Positions 6,466 to 14,017 of a stretch of 15,160 nt of DNA are shown here, one piece after another. The notes under the pieces were generated by a model. The model saw nothing but the letters and a program-made list of their open reading frames with translations, ran no database searches and had not been told where the DNA came from. The DNA lies in contig JAAVGZ010000074.1 of the NCBI GenBank assembly GCA_014799985.1, positions 1-15,160 of the forward strand. Reading direction: 5' to 3'. Position 1 is the stretch's first letter, and each line of letters starts with the position of its first letter. Source of the DNA: Helicobacter sp. (lineage in GTDB: Bacteria > Campylobacterota > Campylobacteria > Campylobacterales > Helicobacteraceae). The translations under genes and the position numbers were made by a program.

Positions 6466-9297
6466 ATGAATGAGCTAGTCAAAAGACGCAACAGCAGACG
6501 TGCGTTTTTGAAAATGACGGCTCTTGGTGGTTTGGCAGGCGCGAGTGTTGCACTAGCAGACACAGACAAAACGATGCGCCCCGCGACCGCCCAAGAGCTC
6601 AAAGAAAGGTATCCGCAAAGCAAGAAAGTCAAAACGATTTGTACGCATTGCTCTGTGGGTTGCGGAATCGTAGCCGAAGTCGTTGATGGCGTTTGGGTGC
6701 GACAAGAGGTGGCGCAAGACCACCCAATCTCGCAAGGTGGGCATTGCTGCAAAGGCGCAGACCTGATTGACAGGGCGCGCAGCGAAACGCGATTGCGCTA
6801 CCCTCTCGAGAAAAAGGGCGGCAAATGGACGCGCGTCAAATATGACGAGGCGATGGACAAAATCGCCGCGCAACTCAAGCAGATTCGCGAGGAAAGCGGA
6901 CCCGATGCGGTGATGTTTTTGGGTAGTGCGAAATGCTCAAACGAGCAAAGCTACTATATCCGAAAATTCGCCGCATTCTTTGGCACAAACAACATCGACC
7001 ATTGCGCTCGCGTTTGACACTCTCCAACAGTTGCCGGTGTGGCAAATACATTTGGATATGGTGGAATGACGAACCATTTGGGAGACATGCAATTCTCGAA
7101 ATATATCCTTGTTGTCGGTGCGAACCCTGCCGTGAATCACCCCGTGTCGATGGTGCATATTTTGCGCGCGAAAGAAAAGGGCGCGAAACTCGTGTGCATC
7201 GACCCACGTTTCACCAAAACCGCAGCGAAATGTGATGAATACCACAGAATCCGCAGCGGAACAGACATCGCGTTTGCGTATGGGCTTTTGAATCACATCA
7301 TCGCCAAAAAGCTCTATGACGAGCAATATTTGCGCGACAGAGTCGATGGCTATGAGATGATTATGGAAGAGGCGAAGAAGTTCCCGCCCGAAGTCGCAGC
7401 CGATGTTTGCGGGATTCCAGCAGACATGATTCGCCATATCGCCGAAGAAATGGCAGCGGCAAAACCCGCGAGCTTGATTTGGAATCAGGGGCTTACCCAA
7501 CACACAGTGGGCACGAGCAATACGCGCATTATGCCAATCTTGCAAATGTTCTTGGGCAACATTGGCAAAAGTGGCGGCGGCGTGAACATCTTGCGCGGGC
7601 ATGACAATGTGCAAGGCGCGTCTGATATGAACAACCTCGCCGATTCCTTGCCCGGATATTATGGTCTTGGCGAGCCCGCATGGCGACATTTCTGCAAGCA
7701 TTGGAATGTCGATTTCGACTGGATGGTTTCGCGTTTCAAAGACAAAGAAATGATGGGCAAAACAGGCTTTGCGCACTCGACATGGAAATTTGGCGTGCTT
7801 GACGAAGAAAACGCGGCAAACAATGCGGGCACAAAACTCCGCGCGTTGGTTGTGATTGGCTCGGGTATGACGACCGTTTCGCTGCTCGACTTGCAACGCA
7901 AGGCGATGGACAAGCTCGACTTGGTCGTCTTTGTCGACCCCTATGTGAACGACTTGGCGATTTATGGCGACAGAACCGACAACCTATTCTGCTTGCCCGC
8001 CGCCTCGCAAATGGAGACAAGCGGCAGTGTCGCAGCGACAAACCGCAGCTATCAATGGCGCAGCAAAGTCATGGAGCCCTTGTTTGAATGCCGCCCCGAT
8101 GAAGAGTTCCTCTTTGGGCTCGCCGAGCGACTCGGATTCCTCGAGGAGCTCCAACGCAGGCTCTATGACATCGCCAGAGAAAACGGCAGAGACAAGTTTA
8201 TGTGGCCTGAAGACGCGACAACGGAGCTCACACAAAGCATTCGCAGCATTGGCTTGCAGGGCATGAGCCCCGAACGCTTGAAGGCACACCAAGAGAATTG
8301 GCATTTGTTCGACAAAGTAACTCTTGAGGGCACAGGACCATTCAAGGGCGATTACTATGGTTTGCCATGGCCTTGTTGGAGCGACAAGCACCCCGGCACG
8401 CCCGTGATGTACAATGACCAGATTCCGGTTATGCGCGGCGGCATGGGATTCCGTGTGAATTGGGGCGTTACGAATCCTAGCGGGCAGAGCATGCTCACGC
8501 CACGTTCGTTGCCTGACGCGAAATACGAAGGCGGGCATGCCCCCGTTACCGCAGCAAACGCCGAATCGCTTGGAATCCGCCTGACAGAGGCAGAGAAAGA
8601 AGCGATTGCGGGCAGCACCTTTGCGCTTGGAATCGGCAACAACATTTTGGTCGAAAAGGCGCTCGAACATGGGCTTTGCCCGTATGGCAACGGCAAGGCG
8701 CGCGCAAATGTATGGAACTGGTATGACAAAGTCCCCATGCACCGCGAGCCGCTGCACTCTGTGCGCGGGGATTTGGTCGATAAATATCCCAACTTCCCCG
8801 ACAAGCCCAACCATTTCAGGGCAAACATCAAATACCGCTCGCGCCAAAAAGAGCTCGGCGATTCCAAAAACTGGGTTGATGATTTCCCTATCAACATGCT
8901 AAGTGGGCGTATGGTTGCGCACATGGGAACAGGCGCCGAGACAAGGAGCGCAAAATATCTCGCCGAGGTTGAGGGCGAAATGTTTGTCGAGATTCACCCC
9001 GACAAAGCCGCCGAGCTCAAAGTCAAAAACGGCGAAATGGTTTGGGTCTATGGAACGAATGGTTGCAAAATCAAAGTTCCTGCAAAGATTTCTACACGGG
9101 TAGATTACAACAGCATTTGGTTGCCGCAAAACTTCTCGGGCATGGACCAAGGAGTATCAAGGTTGGGTAACTACCCCGATGGCACAAAACCTTATGCAAT
9201 CGGTGAGTCGGCAAATATGATTAGTAGTTATGGTTTTGACTACAACTCTGCTTGCCCCGAGACAAAATGCGGCTTGTGTCGCATCGAAAAAGCATAG
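6466..9297 (+). CDS. fdhA: Formate dehydrogenase catalytic subunit, selenocysteine form (TGA read through)
   Basis: Oxidises formate to CO2 at a Mo/W bis-pterin centre in the periplasm. The full product is 943 residues if the in-frame TGA at 7015-7017 (codon 184) is read as selenocysteine. Tat signal: S10-R-R-A-F-L-K, hydrophobic core, cleavage likely after ALA (residue 31). [4Fe-4S] site: C59-x2-C62-x3-C66 and C94 or C95. The active site reads HCARV-U-HSPTVAGV, the consensus around Sec/Cys in FdhF/FdnG-type enzymes. The pterin-binding C-terminal domain begins near residue 810 (NMLSGRMVAHMGTG). The C-terminus has an unusual C-x4-C-x2-C. AAAGGAG at 6454-6460 sets the start. Protein and DNA continue in the same frame beyond the TGA and match copy 2, so this is neither a pseudogene nor two genes. 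selA, selB and selC are not in this window. Confidence 0.95.
7015..7056 (+). promoter_or_regulatory. Selenocysteine codon and SECIS hairpin of fdhA copy 1
   Basis: The TGA at 7015-7017 is followed by a two-tier hairpin. The lower stem is TCCAA (7023-7027) with TTGGA (7052-7056). There is an internal loop of 3 and 6 bases. The upper stem is TTGCC (7031-7035) with GGCAA (7041-7045), closed by a GGTGT loop (7036-7040). The loop begins 18 bases after the TGA, inside the range known for bacterial SECIS elements, and contains the GU that SelB recognises in the E. coli element. Confidence 0.85.
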
Positions 9298-9344
9298 GGA
9301 GGTGATTCCATGAGGATTTCTGTTTTGGATTCCGTGGAATCACC
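9297..9344 (+). promoter_or_regulatory. Hairpin sequestering a strong Shine-Dalgarno between the two cassettes
   Basis: GGTGATTCCA (9301-9310) pairs perfectly with TGGAATCACC (9335-9344) around a 24-base loop. The left arm is part of GGGAGGTGAT (9297-9306), which contains a 9-base match to the 16S anti-Shine-Dalgarno. An ATG at 9310 opens a 28-codon frame that ends at 9396, overlapping the start of the second lipoprotein gene at 9369. The structure could couple or throttle translation of the second cassette. The small frame has no recognisable product and may be only a leader. Confidence 0.45.
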
Positions 9345-9368
9345 ACAACTTCAAAACAAGGAGTCCTT

Positions 9369-9563
9369 ATGGAAAAAGGCAGACGTGAGTTTTTAAAGAC
9401 AGCCACAAAAACTGTGGCTTTGACGGCAGGCGCGGGCGTTGTGCTCGCAGGCTGTGGCAAAAAAGGTAGCAGCGAGAATCTCGTGCGCGGCAAATCGCCC
9501 AAAACCGAGATTCTCTATCGCCCAACACAACAATGGAAATTGTATTATTCCGTTGCACATTGA
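9369..9563 (+). CDS. Tiny Tat-exported lipoprotein of the formate dehydrogenase region, copy 2
   Basis: The 64 residues match the protein at 6257-6451 along their full length. They have the twin-arginine motif R5-R6-E-F-L-K, lipobox L26-A-G-C29, the shared block SENLVRGKSPK, and the aromatic tail T-Q-Q-W-x-L-Y-Y. Differences cluster in the signal region and at single positions after it. AAGGAG stands just before the ATG, in a leader (TTCAAAACAAGGAGTC) also shared with copy 1, so the duplicated unit includes the ribosome site. It is paired with fdhA copy 2, 17 bases downstream, as copy 1 is paired with the selenoprotein. Keeping a separate lipoprotein per FdhA suggests one-to-one partnership (inference). 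Confidence 0.85.
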   Translation: MEKGRREFLKTATKTVALTAGAGVVLAGCGKKGSSENLVRGKSPKTEILYRPTQQWKLYYSVAH

Positions 9564-9580
9564 GAGAAAGGAGGTAGACG

Positions 9581-12397
9581 ATGAACACATTCAAGAGACA
9601 AAGTGGCAGACGAGCATTTTTGAAAATGACAGCACTTGGCAGCTTGGCTGGCGCAAGCGTTGCGCTTGGCGACACACAAAAAACAATGCGCCAAGCAAGC
9701 GCGCAAGAGCTCAAAGAAAGGTATCCGCAAAGCAAAAAAGTCAAAACGATTTGTACGCATTGCTCTGTGGGTTGCGGAATCGTAGCCGAAGTCGTTGATG
9801 GCGTTTGGGTGCGACAAGAAGTGGCGCAAGACCATCCTATCTCTCAAGGTGGGCATTGCTGCAAGGGCGCAGACCTCATCGACAGGGCGCGCAGCGAAAC
9901 GCGATTGCGCTATCCTGTGGAAAAGCAAAACGGCAAATGGCAGCGCGTGAGCTGGGATTCGGCTATGGGCAAAATCGCCGACAAATTGAGCAAAATCCGC
10001 GAGGAACATGGTCCCGATGCGGTGATGTTCATCGGCAGCGCGAAATGCTCGAACGAGCAAGCCTACTATATCCGCAAATTCACGGCATTCTTTGGCACGA
10101 ACAATCTCGACCATTGCAATCGCGTGTGCCATAGCCCAACGGTTGCGGGCGTGGCAAACACCTTTGGGTATGGAGGCATGACAAATCACCTCGGGGATAT
10201 GATGTTTTCTAAATATATCCTGATTATCGGGGCAAACCCTGCTGTGAATCACCCCGTTTCGATGGTGCATATCTTGCGCTCCAAAGAAAAGGGCTGCAAG
10301 CTCGTTTGCGTCGACCCGCGATTCACCAAAACGGCGGCAAAATGCGATGAGTTCCACAGAATCCGCAGCGGAACAGACATTGCGTTCGCATACGGAATGC
10401 TCAACCATATCATCGCCAAGAAACTCTATGACGAGCAATATTTGCGCGACAGAGTCGATGATTATGAAGCAATCATAGAAGAGGCGAAAAAATTCCCTCC
10501 CGAAGTCGTGGCGGACATCACGGGCGTTCCCGCCGATGCCATTCGCCATATCGCCGAAGAAATGGCGGCGGCAAAGCCTGCGTGCTTGATATGGAATCAG
10601 GGGCTCACCCAACACACAGTGGGCACGAGCAACACGCGCATTATGCCGATTCTCCAAATGTTCCTCGGCAACATTGGCAAAAACGGCGGCGGCGTGAATA
10701 TCTTGCGCGGGCATGACAATGTGCAAGGCAGCTCGGATATGAGCGCAAACCCCGATATTTTGCCCGGGTATTATCCCTTGACAGAAAAGAATTGGCGCTA
10801 TTTTGCACGGCATTGGAAGGTTGATTATGACTGGCTGAAAGGGCGATTCAAAAACCAACAAATGATGGAAAAAACGGGCTATGCCATTTCGACATGGAAA
10901 TTTGGCGCAATCAATTCGGAAAACGCCGCAAACAATGGCGACACGATGATTAAGGCGCTCGTGGTGATTGGCACAGGCATGACGACAGCATCGCTTTTGC
11001 ATTTGCACCAACAAGCGCTCAACCAAATGGAGCTCATCGTTTTCATCGACCCGTATGTGAATGACTTCGTCGTCTATACCGACAAGCCCGATGGCGTGTT
11101 CTGCTTGCCCGCCGCCTCGCAAATGGAAACAAGCGGCAGCCTCGCAGCGACAAACCGCAGCTACCAATGGCGCAGCAAAGTCATGGAGCCCTTCTTTGAA
11201 TGCCGTCCCGATGAGGAGATTCTGTTTGATTTTGCCAATCGGCTCGGATTCTTGAAGGAATACCAACAAAGCCTCTATGACATCGCCAAATCCAAAGGGA
11301 GAGACCAATTTATCTGGCCTGACGATGCGACAACAGAATACACGCAAAGCATTCGCACGATTGGCTTGCAAGGCATGAGCCCCGAACGCTTGAAGGCACA
11401 CCAAGAAAATTGGCATTTGTTCGACAAAGTAACGCTTGAAGGCACAGGGGCTTTTGCGGGCGAATATTATGGCTTGCCGTGGCCTTGTTGGAGCGACAAG
11501 CACCCCGGCACGCCTGTGTTGTATAATGACGAAATCCCCGTTATGCGCGGCGGAATGGGATTCCGCACGAATTGGGGCACAACAAGCCAAGCCACAGGCA
11601 AAAGTATGCTCTCGCCGCACTCACTGCCTCTTTCCACGATTAGCGGGCATGCACCCGTTACGGCAGAAAACGCCGAATCGCTTGGAATCCACCTCACCGA
11701 AGCCGAGAAAGAACTCGCACAAGACAATTCCTATCCTTATGGATATGGAACAAATATCCTAGTCGAAAAGGCGCTAGAAGCGGGGCTTTGCCCGTATGGC
11801 AACGGCAAGGCGCGCGCGAATGTGTGGAATTGGTATGACAAGATTCCATTGCACCGCGAGCCGCTGCACTCTGTGCGCGGGGATTTGGTCGATAAATATC
11901 CCAACTTCCCCGACAAGCCCGACCATTTCAGGGCGAACATCAAATACCGCTCGCGCCAAAAAGAAAAGGATTGGGTCAAAGAATTTCCTATCAACATGCT
12001 AAGTGGGCGTATGGTTGCACACATGGGAACAGGCGCCGAGACACGAGCCGCGAAATACCTCGCCGAGGTTGAAGGCGAAATGTTTGTCGAGATTCACCCC
12101 GACAAAGCCGCCGAGCTGGGTATCAAAAACGGCGATATGGTCTGGCTATATGGCACAATGGACACGCGAATCCTCGTGCCTGCCAAGCTCTCTTTGCGTG
12201 TGGATTATAATAGCGTATGGTTGCCGCAAAACTTCTCGGGAATGGACCAAGGCAAATCGCGACTTGACCTCTACCCCGAAGGCACGGCGCCGTATGCGAT
12301 TGGAGAATCAGCAAGCATGGTTTCAAGCTATGGATTTGACTACAACACAGCTTGTCCAGAATCTAAATGTGGTCTATGTCGGATTGAAAAGGCATAA
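9581..12397 (+). CDS. fdhA: Formate dehydrogenase catalytic subunit, cysteine form
   Basis: The 938 residues are a close paralogue of the selenoprotein at 6466-9297. Tat motif G9-R-R-A-F-L-K; [4Fe-4S] cysteines C58, C61, C65 and C93 or C94. The active site reads HCNRV-C183-HSPTVAGV, with TGC (10127-10129) where copy 1 has TGA. The C-terminal C-x4-C-x2-C tail is conserved. AAAGGAGGT (9567-9575) is a strong ribosome site. Cys-type formate dehydrogenases are generally slower than Sec forms but independent of selenium (family knowledge), so this copy may cover selenium-poor conditions. The two genes are mosaics of near-identical and diverged stretches. fdhB follows after 14 bases, so FdhB, C and D are presumably shared. 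The long reverse-strand frame over this gene is a composition artefact. Confidence 0.95.
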   Translation: MNTFKRQSGRRAFLKMTALGSLAGASVALGDTQKTMRQASAQELKERYPQSKKVKTICTHCSVGCGIVAEVVDGVWVRQEVAQDHPISQGGHCCKGADLIDRARSETRLRYPVEKQNGKWQRVSWDSAMGKIADKLSKIREEHGPDAVMFIGSAKCSNEQAYYIRKFTAFFGTNNLDHCNRVCHSPTVAGVANTFGYGGMTNHLGDMMFSKYILIIGANPAVNHPVSMVHILRSKEKGCKLVCVDPRFTKTAAKCDEFHRIRSGTDIAFAYGMLNHIIAKKLYDEQYLRDRVDDYEAIIEEAKKFPPEVVADITGVPADAIRHIAEEMAAAKPACLIWNQGLTQHTVGTSNTRIMPILQMFLGNIGKNGGGVNILRGHDNVQGSSDMSANPDILPGYYPLTEKNWRYFARHWKVDYDWLKGRFKNQQMMEKTGYAISTWKFGAINSENAANNGDTMIKALVVIGTGMTTASLLHLHQQALNQMELIVFIDPYVNDFVVYTDKPDGVFCLPAASQMETSGSLAATNRSYQWRSKVMEPFFECRPDEEILFDFANRLGFLKEYQQSLYDIAKSKGRDQFIWPDDATTEYTQSIRTIGLQGMSPERLKAHQENWHLFDKVTLEGTGAFAGEYYGLPWPCWSDKHPGTPVLYNDEIPVMRGGMGFRTNWGTTSQATGKSMLSPHSLPLSTISGHAPVTAENAESLGIHLTEAEKELAQDNSYPYGYGTNILVEKALEAGLCPYGNGKARANVWNWYDKIPLHREPLHSVRGDLVDKYPNFPDKPDHFRANIKYRSRQKEKDWVKEFPINMLSGRMVAHMGTGAETRAAKYLAEVEGEMFVEIHPDKAAELGIKNGDMVWLYGTMDTRILVPAKLSLRVDYNSVWLPQNFSGMDQGKSRLDLYPEGTAPYAIGESASMVSSYGFDYNTACPESKCGLCRIEKA
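10127..10168 (+). other. Degenerate SECIS-like sequence in the cysteine-type fdhA
   Basis: After the TGC codon the lower stem survives as CCCAA (10135-10139) with TTGGG (10164-10168), a paired double change relative to copy 1. In the upper stem the closing C-G pair is lost (TTGCG, 10143-10147, against GGCAA, 10153-10157), and the loop GGTGT has become GGCGT. All base changes here are synonymous, so the peptide is unchanged while the SECIS apex is damaged. Confidence 0.55.
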
Positions 12398-12411
12398 AGA
12401 AAGGATAAAAA

Positions 12412-13041
12412 ATGAGTAACACAATTCCGAGTAATCTTGAGAATCACTCAAGAATCAAATTCTACTGCGATACAAATCGTTGTATCGAGTGCCACGGCTG
12501 CGATGTCGCTTGCAAAGAGGCGCATCACCTGCCTGTGGGCGTCAACCGCCGCCGAGTCATCATGCTCAACGAAGGCGTTGTTGGCAAAGAAACCGCCGTG
12601 TCTATCGCTTGCATGCATTGCGCCGATGCGCCTTGCGCGCAAGTCTGCCCTGTGGATTGCTTCTATATCCGCGCCGATGGAATCGTGTTGCATGACAAAA
12701 AGACATGCATTGGCTGCGGGTATTGCCTCTATGCATGCCCCTTTGGCGCGCCACAATTCCCCAAAAACGGCGTGTTTGGCTCGCGCGGGGCGATGGACAA
12801 ATGCACATTCTGTGCAGGCGGACCAGAGGAAACCAACAGCGAGGCAGAATATCGCCTCTATGGGCAAAACCGCATCGCCGAAGGCAAAGTGCCGATGTGC
12901 GCGAGCATGTGCAGCACAAAGGCGCTGCTTGCAGGCAGCAGCGAGGAAGTGTCGAACATCATCACACATCGCGCCCAAACGCGAGGCGACAATATCCCCA
13001 ATGCTGTGCCTAATGTCTGGAAAACGGCGTATGGTGATTAA
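12412..13041 (+). CDS. fdhB: Formate dehydrogenase iron-sulfur subunit
   Basis: Carries electrons from FdhA to the membrane cytochrome. The 209 residues have sixteen cysteines arranged for four [4Fe-4S] clusters: C24/C27/C30/C34; C67/C70/C75/C79; C99/C102/C105/C109; and C131/C134 with C163/C167. There is no signal peptide and no C-terminal membrane helix, unlike E. coli FdnH. The subunit should therefore travel through Tat bound to FdhA and dock on FdhC from the periplasmic side, as in the Wolinella enzyme (family knowledge). AAAGGA (12400-12405) precedes the ATG. It lies 14 bases after fdhA copy 2 and 10 bases before fdhC. Only one fdhB serves two fdhA genes. Confidence 0.95.
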   Translation: MSNTIPSNLENHSRIKFYCDTNRCIECHGCDVACKEAHHLPVGVNRRRVIMLNEGVVGKETAVSIACMHCADAPCAQVCPVDCFYIRADGIVLHDKKTCIGCGYCLYACPFGAPQFPKNGVFGSRGAMDKCTFCAGGPEETNSEAEYRLYGQNRIAEGKVPMCASMCSTKALLAGSSEEVSNIITHRAQTRGDNIPNAVPNVWKTAYGD

Positions 13042-13051
13042 GGAGGATTCT

Positions 13052-14017
13052 ATGAGAAATTTCACAAAATTCCTTAGAATCTTCGCGCTGCTGCTCGCTA
13101 TGGTGGGCGGCGCTGCCCTTGCGGCAGACCCAAGCGTGCCCAACAAAGACGGCAAGCAATATGCCGAGCTCATCGAGGGCAACAACGCGCTGATTACGCC
13201 CGAGCAGCGGGCAAACCCGCTACTTTATGGCGGTCCAGAGGTTGCGGCGATTAAAACTTGGGGCGTTGGCTCGCCCAACTCAAAGGGGCTTGGCGAAATC
13301 TTCACGCTCGTGCAGGGGCATTATTTCGCGCTTCTTTTTACGATTGTCGTCATCGGCGTTCCGCTCGCCTTTTTGGGGCATTTCATGCTCATCGGGCAGC
13401 GCAAGTTCAAACATGGCAAGATGATTCGCGTTTTCAGCGGCTACAACATCTGCGTGCATTGGTGCGCCGCTGTGCCGTTTGTGTTGCTGTGCCTCACGGG
13501 GCTTGTGATGATGTTTGGCGACAAGCTCGGCGGCGGCGCGCTCGTGCGCTTTGCGCGCGATGTACACGGAATCGCAACATGCGTTTTCGCACCCTTTGGC
13601 GCGCTCATGTTCTTGATGTGGCTCAAGGATTCCTTGCCCAAAGGCTACGACATCAAGTGGTTCATGATTATGGGCGGCTACTTGAGCCAAGAGAATCGCC
13701 CAATCCCCGCCGGCAAGTTCAACGCGGGGCAGAAAGTGTGGTTTTGGGTCGCGACACTCGGTGGCGCGGTGATGGTCATCACGGGCGCTATCATGTTCTT
13801 CCAATCTGGGGCAATCGACACATTGCGCCTTATGGCGCTCGTGCATAGCGTTGTTGGAATCTTGGTCGTTGCGATGCTCATCACGCACATCTATATGGCA
13901 GTCTTCGCAATCGAAGGGGCTTTGCAGTCGATTCTAAACGGCAAAATGGGCGAGGAAGAAATCGCGATTTTGCATACATATTATTACGCAGAGCTCAAGA
14001 AACAGGGCATTGCTTGA
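13052..14017 (+). CDS. fdhC: Formate dehydrogenase cytochrome b subunit
   Basis: Membrane anchor and di-haem cytochrome that hands electrons to menaquinone. The 321 residues start with a signal-like hydrophobic segment (cleavage near ALA-A, residues 22-25). A polar region of about 60 residues follows, then membrane spans at roughly 91-115, 137-155, 172-191, 231-252 and 262-284. Candidate haem histidines are H136, H172, H265 and H279. The ATG at 13052 follows a perfect AGGAGG (13041-13046). The frame is open much further upstream, to 12437, but that part overlaps fdhB and is not credible. The first hydrophobic segment could be a retained helix instead of a cleaved signal. The stop overlaps the next start by 4 bases. 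Confidence 0.93.
   Translation: MRNFTKFLRIFALLLAMVGGAALAADPSVPNKDGKQYAELIEGNNALITPEQRANPLLYGGPEVAAIKTWGVGSPNSKGLGEIFTLVQGHYFALLFTIVVIGVPLAFLGHFMLIGQRKFKHGKMIRVFSGYNICVHWCAAVPFVLLCLTGLVMMFGDKLGGGALVRFARDVHGIATCVFAPFGALMFLMWLKDSLPKGYDIKWFMIMGGYLSQENRPIPAGKFNAGQKVWFWVATLGGAVMVITGAIMFFQSGAIDTLRLMALVHSVVGILVVAMLITHIYMAVFAIEGALQSILNGKMGEEEIAILHTYYYAELKKQGIA

Noticed and set aside
7039..9297. A separate 752-residue molybdopterin oxidoreductase, or a nonsense-mutated fdhA
   Set aside because: The frame continues through the TGA with active-site homology on both sides, and a SECIS hairpin follows. The ATG at 7039 lies inside the conserved active-site region and has no ribosome site.
9545..11620. Long reverse-strand open frame of 691 codons over fdhA copy 2
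   Set aside because: It is antisense to a clear enzyme gene, has no recognisable domain, and its counterpart over copy 1 is broken by stops. It reflects GC-rich codon use on the coding strand.
12437..13051. Upstream extension of the fdhC frame through fdhB
   Set aside because: It overlaps a strongly supported Fe-S subunit. The ATG at 13052 has a perfect AGGAGG and is followed by a signal-like segment.
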